NCBI GenBank assembly: GCA_900553365.1
Contig: USDL01000013.1
Coordinates: forward strand, 1 to 35,662
Direction: 5' to 3'
Source of the DNA: an uncultured Clostridium sp.
Lineage (GTDB): Bacteria; Bacillota; Clostridia; TANB77; CAG-508
DNA length: 35,662 nucleotides
Within the stretch, counting starts at the first letter, position 1. Each line of letters opens with the position of its first letter. Below, piece after piece: positions 1 through 7,741 of the stretch. The notes below the pieces were generated by a model. The model searched no databases. It worked only from the letters and a program-made list of their open reading frames with translations, and was not told where the DNA came from. The position numbers and the translations under genes are program-made.

Positions 1-293
1 TTATTTTAGGAAAATGTCCCAAATTCATCATCTATATTTTAATAATTTTATTTATCTTTGACACATCCTTGGAAATTATCTTCGTTCAAGCTACAAATGG
101 CAAAAGCACATCAAAAGCATATATACACATAAATTTTTATCCTGGTTTCTTTGTTTTTTTTCTTTTTCATAAAAGAAAGAAAATGCCTGCCCGGCATAAG
201 GGCAAAAAGCGAGATTATTTTTCCGCTTATGTTTAAAAATTTTTAGGACATTTTCCCAATATATTACCACCTATTAGTGGAATTTTATAACTT
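1..293. repeat. Non-coding left edge with inverted repeat GGAAAATGTCC
   Basis: No credible reading frame is seen on either strand. GGAAAATGTCC at 9-19 is repeated inverted as GGACATTTTCC at 246-256, so about 248 bases are bounded by matching 11-bp ends. Inside there are smaller complementary segments (CATAAG near 195 and CTTATG near 226) and a pyrimidine-rich stretch around 148-168. The layout resembles a small non-autonomous mobile element or a remnant of one, but no transposase and no convincing target duplication is visible, and the left flank is cut by the window edge. Confidence 0.35.
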
Positions 294-315
294 AAAAAGT
301 CCTCTCGGACTTTTT
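294..315 (-). terminator. Rho-independent terminator of tdk
   Basis: AAAAAGTCC (294-302), a four-base loop, and GGACTTTTT (307-315) form a perfect 9-bp hairpin with a T tract on the minus strand. It begins immediately after the tdk stop codon. Confidence 0.85.
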
Positions 316-861
316 TTAATTATTGTTTTCTTTTATCAATTTCTCATAGCACTTTCTACATAAAGGCATATAACAATTATCTCCTACCAATACATCCGAA
401 GTTTTATTTGTGCCTTTAAAATACGTATATATTGCATTATCACTATGGCAATTCTCGCAAACAGCTGTAAGCATTTGTACATTATCTGCCATACATAATA
501 AATCTCCCATTTTCCCAAAAGGTTTTCTCTCAGATGTTAAATTTAAACCTGATATGAAGAATTTTTTTCCTTTTTTAGCTAAACTATTTAGTTCTTCTAC
601 ATTTCCCTTTAAAAACTGAAATTCATCTATTACATAAACATCTGCATCATATTTTTTTATTTCATCAATATCATTTATAGGAACAGCATTTAATTTATAA
701 CCTTTTCTGCTCACAACCTCTTCATTTGAAAATCTATCATCTAGCTTTGGTTTAAACACCATTATACTTTTTCCTGCTATCTGTTGTCTTTGTGCTTCAT
801 CTAATATTTTTTGTGTTTTCCCACATTTCATTGGCCCTGTAAATACATTTATATCTCCCAT
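316..861 (-). CDS. tdk: Thymidine kinase
   Basis: Phosphorylates thymidine to dTMP with ATP in the cytosolic pyrimidine salvage pathway. The 181-residue product has the P-loop GPMKCGKT at residues 9-16, a Walker B-like VIDEFQF segment, the GLNLTSERKPFG region typical of type II thymidine kinases, and a C-terminal zinc site formed by CENC and CRKC. The length matches the bacterial family. The ATG start follows a GAGG-type ribosome binding site, and a strong promoter lies upstream, so the gene is probably transcribed alone: terminator at 294-315 and 121 bases to the next gene upstream. Confidence 0.96.
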   Translation of the reverse strand: MGDINVFTGPMKCGKTQKILDEAQRQQIAGKSIMVFKPKLDDRFSNEEVVSRKGYKLNAVPINDIDEIKKYDADVYVIDEFQFLKGNVEELNSLAKKGKKFFISGLNLTSERKPFGKMGDLLCMADNVQMLTAVCENCHSDNAIYTYFKGTNKTSDVLVGDNCYMPLCRKCYEKLIKENNN

Positions 862-898
862 TATTGCCCCAACCTCTACCTTAAAAATTATCGTTATT

Positions 899-927
899 AT
901 TATATATATTTATTTAATTTTTGTAAA
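899..927 (-). promoter_or_regulatory. Sigma-A type promoter of tdk
   Basis: Reading the minus strand: TTTACA (927-922), a 17-base spacer, then TATAAT (904-899). It sits about 40 bases before the tdk start codon. Confidence 0.75.
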
Positions 928-982
928 GAGATTTTTTGATAATTTCTAAATTTTATGTTTGTCATTAAGGAAAATGATTTAC

Positions 983-2365
983 TTATACTTTAATTTTATA
1001 CCAGGTATCTATATTGTAAAACATGTTGTACCAATTACCTGAAAAATCTCCTTTTAATTTGTTGGTGTGCAATATTATATAGCTGTTTAAGAACAAGCCT
1101 ATAAATGGTATATTTTCATAATAATTGTCTATTGTTTTGCTGTATTCTTCTTTTAGTATATCCTTGTTTTCTATGCTTGCTGCTTTTAGTATTCTATTTT
1201 TTTCATCTTCATTGTTAAAATATTTAGCTATTGTTGGTTTTATTGATATTGTTTCTTGTTTTAATATTAAATCTGCTTTTGGATTTCTATAATTTTGAAT
1301 ATATATTTTTATTCCCTTTTCTTCAAATTGTCCCTTTATTTCTTGTGCTATTTTTTTATTTTCTTCATTTGTTGATAGAGTATATGTTTTATTTAATTTT
1401 CCGCTTGGTTCGTAATTTTCTTTTTTTTCACTATTCAAATAGCTTCCATAAGCTAATGGAAAATCGGCTACAATATATTTTTTATTATATAAGTCATATA
1501 CTATCCTTTCTTTGTTTATGCTGTAATTTAATTCTTTTCTTTCTGTTTCGTTTTCTATATTGTCACATGATATATATACCCACTCTCTTCCTGGTATAAC
1601 TTTTTCTTCAAATCCTATGTTTCCTATATATTTTTCATAGTCTGTGTTTTCCGTTATTATTATGTCCACATTTTCTCGTGTAAACTGATTATATAATTCT
1701 GTTGTATTTTTAAATATTTTTAATATTAATTTTATTTTTTCTCCTTGAACTATTATTTGCTCATTTTCCATTGATGTAATCTTAAATTTTCCTGTTCCTA
1801 ATGGTATTTGAGTCATTATTGTGTTTTCTTGTAATATTGGAAAGCACAGTAAGTATTCAAAAAAACTTACTGGTTCTTTTAGGTGTATTTTAAATGTATT
1901 TAAGTTTATTTTTTCTATCACATCAATTTGTTCAACATTCTCTTTATATATTGAATTTGAATCTCTTATTGTGTTTATTGAAAATTCTATATCTTCTATT
2001 TTTACCGCTTCTCCATTATGCCATTTTTTATTTTCATTTAACTTTATTATATATGTTAGCTCATCTATCTTTGACCATTCTTCTGCTATACATGGTTCTA
2101 CATTGAAATCTTTTGTAATATTTATTAATGGCTCATATATTAGTTTAGTTATATGTTGTATTTCTAGATTTTTGGTTAAAATTGGATTTATTGTATCAAA
2201 ATTTGATATTCCTATTGAAATTTCATGAGATATTTGTAATTCTTTGTTCCTTGCTTGTACACTATTTTGTTTATTATTATCTTTTAGATAAACAATATAT
2301 ATTCCAGCTACTACTAAAAGAAAAATTGTGATGAAAAATATGTTTTTAAAATATTTTGTGTTCAC
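983..2365 (-). CDS. Extracellular solute-binding protein, family 5 (peptide ABC type), orphan
   Basis: Probably binds peptides or a similar solute outside the cell, as in family 5 (OppA/DppA-like) binding proteins. One N-terminal hydrophobic segment (about residues 8-27) is followed by family features: an early IYEPL segment and KKWHNGEAVKIEDIEFSI, the counterpart of the usual W-H-dG-plta-DV-fs motif. At 460 residues it is shorter than typical OppA proteins. No lipobox cysteine follows the hydrophobic segment, so it looks anchored by an uncleaved helix instead of lipid. GTG is chosen as start because AAGGAG lies at correct spacing. No permease or ATPase gene lies nearby, so the transporter partner, if any, is elsewhere. 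Confidence 0.8.
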   Translation of the reverse strand: MNTKYFKNIFFITIFLLVVAGIYIVYLKDNNKQNSVQARNKELQISHEISIGISNFDTINPILTKNLEIQHITKLIYEPLINITKDFNVEPCIAEEWSKIDELTYIIKLNENKKWHNGEAVKIEDIEFSINTIRDSNSIYKENVEQIDVIEKINLNTFKIHLKEPVSFFEYLLCFPILQENTIMTQIPLGTGKFKITSMENEQIIVQGEKIKLILKIFKNTTELYNQFTRENVDIIITENTDYEKYIGNIGFEEKVIPGREWVYISCDNIENETERKELNYSINKERIVYDLYNKKYIVADFPLAYGSYLNSEKKENYEPSGKLNKTYTLSTNEENKKIAQEIKGQFEEKGIKIYIQNYRNPKADLILKQETISIKPTIAKYFNNEDEKNRILKAASIENKDILKEEYSKTIDNYYENIPFIGLFLNSYIILHTNKLKGDFSGNWYNMFYNIDTWYKIKV

Positions 2366-2397
2366 AAGTAACTCCTTTTCGTTATTTCAATACAATT

Positions 2398-2423
2398 AAT
2401 GGTAGGACATTTGCCCTACCATT
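2398..2423 (-). terminator. Hairpin terminator after spoVS
   Basis: AATGGTAGG (2398-2406) and CCTACCATT (2415-2423) form a perfect 9-bp stem with an 8-base loop directly downstream of the spoVS stop. The following minus-strand sequence is AT-rich with only a modest T run, so termination may be partial. Confidence 0.6.
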
Positions 2424-2437
2424 TATGTTCTATATTA

Positions 2438-2701
2438 TTATTTTCTAGATTCTATTATAAGCTTCATACCAGTTCTATTTTCCCCTTCAACTTCTACCTC
2501 TGCAAAAGCTGGTATACATACTAAGTCTACCCCTGCTGGTGCTACAAAGCCCCTTGCTATGGCTACTGCCTTTACTGCTTGATTTAAAGCTCCTGCTCCT
2601 ATTGCTTGCATCTCTGCTTTGTTGTTCTCTTTTACTAATCCTGCGATTGCTCCTGCTACTGAATTTGGGTTTGATTTTGATGAAATTTTTAAAATCTCCA
2701 T
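2438..2701 (-). CDS. spoVS: Stage V sporulation protein S
   Basis: Small Alba-like protein needed for normal sporulation timing and septation in Bacillus. The 87-residue product matches the family over its whole length: MEILKISSKSNPNSVAGAIA at the N-terminus, a central GAGALNQAVKAVAIARG segment and a C-terminal GMKLIIESRK strand. A strong AGGAGG precedes the ATG. It lies downstream of ymdB, the same neighbourhood as in Bacillus (rny-ymdB-spoVS), but the 150-base gap holds its own promoter. Confidence 0.97.
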   Translation of the reverse strand: MEILKISSKSNPNSVAGAIAGLVKENNKAEMQAIGAGALNQAVKAVAIARGFVAPAGVDLVCIPAFAEVEVEGENRTGMKLIIESRK

Positions 2702-2761
2702 TTTATTCCTCCTAAAAAATATTTTTGTAACTTTGTTTTTTATTTCATTTGTTACGATATA

Positions 2762-2813
2762 TTTATATTATATTTTTTATGATTTGTCTATATTTTTCTG
2801 GAAATTTCTGGAA
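2762..2813 (-). promoter_or_regulatory. spoVS promoter with tandem upstream repeat
   Basis: On the minus strand TAGACA (2790-2785), 17 bases, and TATAAA (2767-2762) form a sigma-A-like promoter. Directly upstream of the -35 box TTTCTGGAA (plus-strand reading) occurs twice, at 2795-2803 and 2805-2813, exactly 10 bases (one helical turn) apart. The minus-strand reading of each unit is TTCCAGAAA. The repeat could be a regulator binding site, but this is inference. Confidence 0.5.
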
Positions 2814-2851
2814 GTTTTCATCGCCCATAACACTTAATTTTCAACATTTTT

Positions 2852-3625
2852 TTACAATTTTATTCTACTAATTTTCTCTATTCGACAAGTTTCGTCATTA
2901 ATATCTAAAACACAACCTGTTAAAATTACTTCTTTATCATCACTTACCTTGTATCTTTCTGGAAGTGTTGTTACAAATCTTTTTATTGAAGCTTCAACAT
3001 TCATTCCTATTACAGATTTTCTAGGTCCTGTCATTCCTATGTCTGTAATGTATCCTGTACCTTTTTGTAGTATTGTTTCATCAGCTGTTTGTACATGTGT
3101 GTGTGTTCCAAATACTGTTGTTACTCTTCCATCTAGATAATATCCCATTGCTATTTTTTCTGCTGTTGCTTCTGCATGAAAGTCCACTATTATTATATCT
3201 GCTTTGTCTTTTATTTGCTCTAATATTTTATCAACCTTTAAAAATGGATTCTCTGTTAATACTCCTATATCTACTCTTCCCATTAAGTTAATTACTGCTA
3301 TTTTCTTACCATTGGCTTCTTGTATTCTATAGCCTTGACCAGGTACTCCATCTGGGTAATTTGCTGGTCTTACTATTTGTGTATCATCTATAAAATTAAA
3401 TATTTCTTTCTTTCCCCATGTATGGTTTCCCATTGTTACAATGTTAACACCGCTTCTTTTTAAATCTTCAAATATTTTTAGAGTTATTCCCATTCCGTCT
3501 GCTGAGTTTTCTCCATTAGCTATTGTAAAATCTATATTGTTTTGTTTTATGAAATTTGGAATTACTTCTTTTACTTTCTTTACTCCGCTATTTCCTACTA
3601 TATCACCAATAATTAAAATTTTCAT
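2852..3625 (-). CDS. ymdB: YmdB-family phosphodiesterase (TIGR00282)
   Basis: Metal-dependent phosphoesterase; the Bacillus homologue hydrolyses 2',3'-cyclic nucleotides and affects biofilm and sporulation decisions. The 257-residue product carries the dinuclear metal ligands of the family: D8 in IIGDIVG, E39 and N40 in NGEN, N67 and H68 in TMGNHTW, and later histidines in VDFHAEAT and FGTHTHVQTAD. The length is normal and the end (GCVLDINDETCRIEKISRIKL region) is intact. Two in-sequence CGG triplets straddle codons (AGC GGT, AGC GGA), so neither is read as CGG. Confidence 0.93.
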   Translation of the reverse strand: MKILIIGDIVGNSGVKKVKEVIPNFIKQNNIDFTIANGENSADGMGITLKIFEDLKRSGVNIVTMGNHTWGKKEIFNFIDDTQIVRPANYPDGVPGQGYRIQEANGKKIAVINLMGRVDIGVLTENPFLKVDKILEQIKDKADIIIVDFHAEATAEKIAMGYYLDGRVTTVFGTHTHVQTADETILQKGTGYITDIGMTGPRKSVIGMNVEASIKRFVTTLPERYKVSDDKEVILTGCVLDINDETCRIEKISRIKL

Positions 3626-3660
3626 ATTTTTCCTTTCTTAATAAAACTATAAGGTTCATT

Positions 3661-4353
3661 TTATAGTTTTATTAAATCAAAATTTATTTGGTCTGAGCTT
3701 GTCATTATATATTTTATGCCATTTATTTCCCCTTGGATTGCATCTTTTCCCGCTTCTCCATGTATATGCCCATAAATACATGTTTTAACATTATACTTTT
3801 TCATTGTTTTTACGAAACTTAATGTTTCTTCTTCATATTTGGTAAATGGTGGATAATGCATACACACTATTATTTCTTTGTCGTCTCCATATTTTGTTAT
3901 TCCATCTTGTAATGATAATTGTAGTCTTACATTTTCTCTTCTTATTATCTTTTCTGGGCTTCCTTCTTGTTCTGACCAGCCTCTTGTACCTACTATTATT
4001 TTATTCTCCCATAAGTAACTATTATTATATATAAAGTCTATATTTTTAAAATTATTTTCTTCTAAAAATTTTCTCATTTTGGTCAAAGATCCCCACCAAT
4101 AATCATGGTTCCCTTTTAGTAAAAGTTTTTTCCCTGGTAATTGGTTTAAATATTCAAAGTCTTTTTTTGCGTCTTCTATATACGTGGCCCATGAAAAATC
4201 TCCTGGTAATAATACTAGGTCATTTTCTTTTACTTTTTTTATCCAATTACTTCTTATTTTCTTTTCATGATTTTCCCAATTATCTCCAAATATGTCCATT
4301 GGTTTATCCATGCCTAAAGATAAGTGCAAATCTGAAATAGTATAAATTGCCAT
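3661..4353 (-). CDS. Calcineurin-like metallophosphoesterase
   Basis: Cytosolic metal-dependent phosphoesterase of unknown substrate, similar to the YpbG-like clostridial group. The 230-residue product shows all family blocks in order: D8-x-H10 (SDLHLS), LLPGDFSW, LKGNHDYWWGS, CMHYPPF and YGHIHGEAG. It follows tsaD with a one-base gap, so the two are co-transcribed and probably translationally coupled. The reaction is known for the fold only. Confidence 0.85.
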   Translation of the reverse strand: MAIYTISDLHLSLGMDKPMDIFGDNWENHEKKIRSNWIKKVKENDLVLLPGDFSWATYIEDAKKDFEYLNQLPGKKLLLKGNHDYWWGSLTKMRKFLEENNFKNIDFIYNNSYLWENKIIVGTRGWSEQEGSPEKIIRRENVRLQLSLQDGITKYGDDKEIIVCMHYPPFTKYEEETLSFVKTMKKYNVKTCIYGHIHGEAGKDAIQGEINGIKYIMTSSDQINFDLIKL

Positions 4354-4354
4354 G

Positions 4355-5351
4355 TTAACCTCCTAATTTCAAATTTGGTACTGCATTTAAGTTAAGTTCA
4401 GATCTTTTACCTGATATGTAATCATAGTATCCTGCTGCTGCTATCATTGCAGCATTGTCTGTACATAATTTTAGTTCTGGATAATATATTTTTATGTTTT
4501 CTTTTTTTCCTAATAACTCAAATTGTTTTCTTATATATGTATTTGCTGATACTCCACCTGCTAACACAATATTTTTCATATTTGTTTCATTTACTGCTTT
4601 TAAAACATTATCAATTAGCATTTCTGTAGTTGCTTTCTCAAAGCTTGCACATAAATCTGCTTTATTTATTTCTGGGTTTTTATGGTGTAAATTTATTACT
4701 GCTGTTTTTATTCCACTAAAACTAAAATTTAGGCCCTCAATTTTTGATTTTGGCAATTCTATATTAGGTTCTCCATTATAAGCTAATTTGTCTATTTTAG
4801 GGCCTCCTGGATACCCTAATCCTATTACCCTTGCAACTTTATCATAGCTTTCCCCTATAGCGTCATCTTTAGTTCTACCTAATACTTCAAAATCAGTATA
4901 GTCATTTATTTTTACTAAATGAGTATGCCCTCCTGAAATTATCAAACACAAAAATGGTGGTTTAAGTTCTGGATATGTAATATAATTTGCCGCTATATGA
5001 CCTTCAATATGGTTTACTCCAACAAGTGGTTTATTTAAAGCATACGCTAGCCCTTTAGCATAAGATACACCAACCAGTAAAGCTCCAACTAACCCTGGCC
5101 CATAAGTTGAACACACAACATCTATATCCTCAAACTTAATATTTGCTTGCTTTATAGCCTCTTTTACAACCTGATTTATAACCTCAACATGGCACCTAGA
5201 CGCAATTTCTGGTACAACTCCCCCATATAATGTATGTATATCTATTTGAGAATTTATAACATTTGATAACACTTTTCTTCCATTTACAACTATTGCTGCT
5301 GAAGTTTCATCACAACTTGATTCTATCCCGAATAACTATTGTATCTTTCAT
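4355..5351 (-). CDS. tsaD: tRNA t6A synthesis protein TsaD, interrupted by +1 shift at CGG
   Basis: TsaD, with its partners, transfers threonylcarbamoyl to A37 of ANN-decoding tRNAs and is essential in most bacteria. From the ATG at 5351, behind AAAGG and a strong promoter, seven codons are read (MKDTIVI), then CGG at 5330-5328. Zero-frame reading stops at TGA six codons later. Skipping the C gives GGG and continues I-G-I-E-S-S-C-D-E-T-S, which is the invariant TsaD N-terminus with Gly8. The rest is intact: the metal-binding HIEGH (H114, H118), GPGLVGALLVG, ISGGHTHL and AGGVSANTYIR. The corrected length of 331 residues is normal. A GTG at 5272 could begin only a useless truncated protein. It is either recoded or carries a one-base sequencing insertion. 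Confidence 0.93.
5327..5330 (-). other. CGGG recoding site in tsaD (glycine 8)
   Basis: Codon order is ATT CGG GAT in the zero frame. Reading ATT (C)GGG ATA keeps the protein in the family frame and places the conserved glycine of the GIESSCDET motif. The preceding ATT does not re-pair well one base downstream, which argues against simple peptidyl-tRNA slippage. Confidence 0.65.
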
Positions 5352-5377
5352 ATTTTTTAACCTTTCTATCATTTAGT

Positions 5378-5406
5378 ATTTTATCAATATATTCTTTATT
5401 TGTCAA
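5378..5406 (-). promoter_or_regulatory. Sigma-A promoter of tsaD
   Basis: Minus strand: TTGACA (5406-5401), 17-base spacer, TAAAAT (5383-5378), about 27 bases before the ATG at 5351. This supports 5351 as the true start, upstream of the frame break. Confidence 0.8.
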
Positions 5407-5412
5407 TATAAT

Positions 5413-5439
5413 AGCCCGCCTATATTGTATAGGCGAGCT
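5413..5439 (-). terminator. Hairpin terminator of the odd gene at 5454-5831
   Basis: AGCCCGCCTATA (5413-5424), a three-base loop and TATAGGCGAGCT (5428-5439) pair over 12 positions with one G-U. The distal T run is weak. It separates the odd gene from the tsaD promoter. Confidence 0.6.
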
Positions 5440-5453
5440 CAAAAGCCTGTTGG

Positions 5454-5831
5454 TTACTTGGTAGCTCCAGCTACTGCTTGGTGATTTCTGGTATAGTTCA
5501 TGCTGTTTCTGCTCCTAGCAGTTATCAGGAAAAGCCTTTGTGCAACGCTTTCAGTTTCTGGAATTTCATCGCTCAATCTAGACATATACCATGAATGTCT
5601 GTAATTCAGCTTGCATCCCTGAAAGGCATTGTTCCAAGAAATAATGCACGCATATTTCTTGTTGTTGCAGCTCATAAGGTTGTTGTCTGCTACAACTACT
5701 ACCTTTAACTGTTTGCTTATCCGCTTTACTTCAGATGGATAAAGTTCCATCTTTGCTTCAAAAGATCCACCTTCTGCTTCCTTAAAAAGTTGTTCGCAGA
5801 TAAAATCCATTCTACTTTTTCGTTCCATCAT
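5454..5831 (-). CDS. Unrecognised 125-residue protein of atypical composition
   Basis: I do not recognise this product. It has no signal peptide or membrane helix and contains a mixed-charge N-terminal half (IICEQLFKEAE-like helix), a central VVVVADNN strand, four cysteines and a basic C-terminus. Its base composition is richer in G and C than the neighbours, with CTG, AGC and GCG codons that are rare elsewhere in the window. Start is ATG at 5831 or the adjacent ATG, behind AAGGAG at rather long spacing. It has its own promoter, a roughly 70-base leader with a hairpin (5868-5893 region), and a terminator, so it is an independent unit and may be acquired DNA. Codon 37 (5723-5721) is an in-frame CGG; reading it as CGGA would place TAA directly next. 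Confidence 0.6.
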   Translation of the reverse strand: MMERKSRMDFICEQLFKEAEGGSFEAKMELYPSEVKRISKQLKVVVVADNNLMSCNNKKYACIISWNNAFQGCKLNYRHSWYMSRLSDEIPETESVAQRLFLITARSRNSMNYTRNHQAVAGATK

Positions 5832-5897
5832 AGTGATGAAATCTCCTTTCTGTTTCCAGACTTTTTATTGAATTAGCAAAATGCTAGTTCTTTATAT

Positions 5898-5926
5898 ATT
5901 TTATCACATTTATGGTAACTTTGCAA
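5898..5926 (-). promoter_or_regulatory. Promoter of the odd gene at 5454-5831
   Basis: Minus strand: TTGCAA (5926-5921), 17-base spacer, TAAAAT (5903-5898). It is followed by a leader with the imperfect hairpin GAACTAGC/GCTAATTC before AAGGAG. It lies just after the recO stop codon. Confidence 0.6.
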
Positions 5927-5931
5927 ATAGA

Positions 5932-6648
5932 TTATATCTTATACTCTTTTTCTAATTTTTCTGTCAAATATACCTTAGATATTATTTTTAATTCCTCTAT
6001 TGATTCTTTTGGTATTTGGAATGAAAATATTTTTTTTGATTCCGCAAGTATTATGTATCTCATTGCGTCTTTGGTTGTTTCATTCATACTTATTGAACCT
6101 TTGTCTTGCTTTCCACAAGCTTCACATTTAAAGCCATTATCCATTATGCTAAACCTTGTAAGGTTTTCTTTTGTTTTGCATGTTTTACATTCTCTAATTT
6201 CTGGTCTATATCCTATAATTGATAATAATCGTAATCTAAATATTGAGATTACGAAGTCTAAGTCTTTATCCGTATTTGATATTACATATAGTGTATTTAG
6301 ATATAGCTGTAATACTTTATAGTTGTTTTGGTTTTCTGTTGTTACATCATTTATTATTTTAGTTGTATAAACTGCATATTTTAGTTTGTCTAAATCTGTT
6401 CTTATATTATAAAATAGCTCTATAGTTTCACAAGAGTTCATACTATAGTTATCCGACCCTTTGTATAATATATATTCACCAAAGCATAAAAATTGAGTGC
6501 CTGCCATTAAAAGGCTCTTTGGCCTTCTACTTCCTTTCGCAACACACTCTATTTTTCCTAAATTTGGTGTTAAAATAGTAAGCATTTTATCAAAATCAGA
6601 CATTACTTTTTCAGCAATTATTACTCCTTTTGTTTTGACTGTTCTCAT
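5932..6648 (-). CDS. recO: DNA repair protein RecO
   Basis: RecO loads RecA with RecF/RecR and anneals single strands during gap repair. The 238-residue product has the N-terminal OB-fold start (KTKGVIIAEKVMSDFDKMLTI begins with the usual TxGivLxxxxysEsDrl pattern), a central helical part with YVISNTDKDLD, and a zinc finger formed by CKTC and CEAC around residues 160-180. Length is normal. Its start overlaps the end of yqzL by 38 bases, as in the era-yqzL-recO cluster of many Firmicutes. Confidence 0.92.
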   Translation of the reverse strand: MRTVKTKGVIIAEKVMSDFDKMLTILTPNLGKIECVAKGSRRPKSLLMAGTQFLCFGEYILYKGSDNYSMNSCETIELFYNIRTDLDKLKYAVYTTKIINDVTTENQNNYKVLQLYLNTLYVISNTDKDLDFVISIFRLRLLSIIGYRPEIRECKTCKTKENLTRFSIMDNGFKCEACGKQDKGSISMNETTKDAMRYIILAESKKIFSFQIPKESIEELKIISKVYLTEKLEKEYKI

Positions 6649-6757
6649 ATTCCTTCACCTTTATTATATTTTCTATATCTTGTACTTGCTTAAATTCTAA
6701 AAATGTATCTATATTTCCAGTATTTTTAAATGTATTCCATGCAATTTGTCTTATCAT
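6611..6757 (-). CDS. yqzL: YqzL family small protein
   Basis: A 48-residue frame from ATG at 6757 (behind GAAGGAG) to TGA at 6611. The start MIRQIAWNTFKNTGNIDTFL resembles the short YqzL proteins found between era and recO in Bacilli and Clostridia (W-x-x-F-x-x-T-G-x-I/L-D-x-Y/F-L). Function is unknown in the family. It overlaps recO by 38 bases in another frame, so the C-terminal residues after the conserved part share DNA with the recO start. Confidence 0.82.
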   Translation of the reverse strand: MIRQIAWNTFKNTGNIDTFLEFKQVQDIENIIKVKEYENSQNKRSNNC

Positions 6758-6819
6758 AAGCTTTCTCTCCTTCGTTTTTCTTTAAAAATATTTTTTGTAA
6801 ATAAAAAATTTTTATACTA

Positions 6820-7722
6820 TTATTTTAGCTTAAATTTACTTACTATACTACTATTGTCTTGCCAATTTTCTTTTACTTTTACCCATATTTTTAAATTTAC
6901 TTTTGTTTGAAAAATTCTTTCTAAGTCTTGTCTTGCATACATTCCTATGTTTTTAAGCATGCTTCCATTTTTTCCTATTATAATTCCTTTATGTGATTCT
7001 CTTAATGTATATATAGTTGCTTCTATGTCGTATATGTTTTCATTTTTTGCTGTTTTTCTAAATTTCATTTTTTGTGTTTCAACATATATTCCATGTGGAA
7101 TTTCTTCGTTTAATAGTTTTAATGCTTTTTCTCTTATTATTTCTTCTACAATTTGTCTTCCTGTTTGGTCTGTATACTCATCTTTATCATAATAAGCTGG
7201 TCCTTCTGGAAGTATCTTTTCTATTTCTTCTAAAATTAATTCATTGCTTTCATTGCCTAGACTACAAACTGGTATTATTGCTTCAAAATTATATTCATTT
7301 TTGTATAATTCTATAATTTTTAATATTTTTTCCTTTTCTATTAAGTCTATTTTGTTTATAATCAATATAGTTTTGGCTTTTAGTTCTTTTATTTTATCTA
7401 AAATTATTCTGTCTCCTGTTCCTATTTTTTCTGATGTAGCATCAATTATAAATAATGTTACATCAGTATTTGGAACGCTTTGCCAAACTGTTTCTAGCAT
7501 TGTATTTCCTAATTTTGTTTTTGGTTTATGAATTCCTGGTGTATCTATAAATATTATTTGTGAATTTTCTCTATTTATTATTGCTCTTATTGCTGTTCTA
7601 GTTGTTTGGCATTTATTTGCTGTTATTGCAACTTTTTCTCCCACTAAACTATTCATTAATGTTGATTTTCCTACATTTGTTCTACCTATTATAGACACAA
7701 AACCTGATTTAAAATTTGGCAT
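6820..7722 (-). CDS. era: GTPase Era
   Basis: Essential GTPase that binds the 3' end of 16S rRNA and assists 30S assembly. The 300-residue product from ATG at 7722 has G1 GRTNVGKST, the switch region with TTR, G3 DTPGIHKP, G4 NKID, and the C-terminal KH domain with GIIIGKNGSMLKNIG. The frame stays open 13 codons further upstream, but AGGAG sits 7 bases before ATG 7722 and the family begins there (MPNFKSGFVSIIGR). Confidence 0.96.
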   Translation of the reverse strand: MPNFKSGFVSIIGRTNVGKSTLMNSLVGEKVAITANKCQTTRTAIRAIINRENSQIIFIDTPGIHKPKTKLGNTMLETVWQSVPNTDVTLFIIDATSEKIGTGDRIILDKIKELKAKTILIINKIDLIEKEKILKIIELYKNEYNFEAIIPVCSLGNESNELILEEIEKILPEGPAYYDKDEYTDQTGRQIVEEIIREKALKLLNEEIPHGIYVETQKMKFRKTAKNENIYDIEATIYTLRESHKGIIIGKNGSMLKNIGMYARQDLERIFQTKVNLKIWVKVKENWQDNSSIVSKFKLK

Positions 7723-7741
7723 GTACTTTCTCCTGTTCTTT

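Noticed and set aside
1..315. Degraded gene hidden by CGG shifts at the left edge (CCGG near 191, CCGC near 223)
   Set aside because: Stops are frequent in all frames on both strands and no recognisable protein fragment appears even when a base is skipped at CGG.
4355..5272. tsaD starting at the internal GTG 5272
   Set aside because: This would lose the conserved ESSCDET segment; no ribosome binding site is seen, and promoter and start signals lie further upstream.
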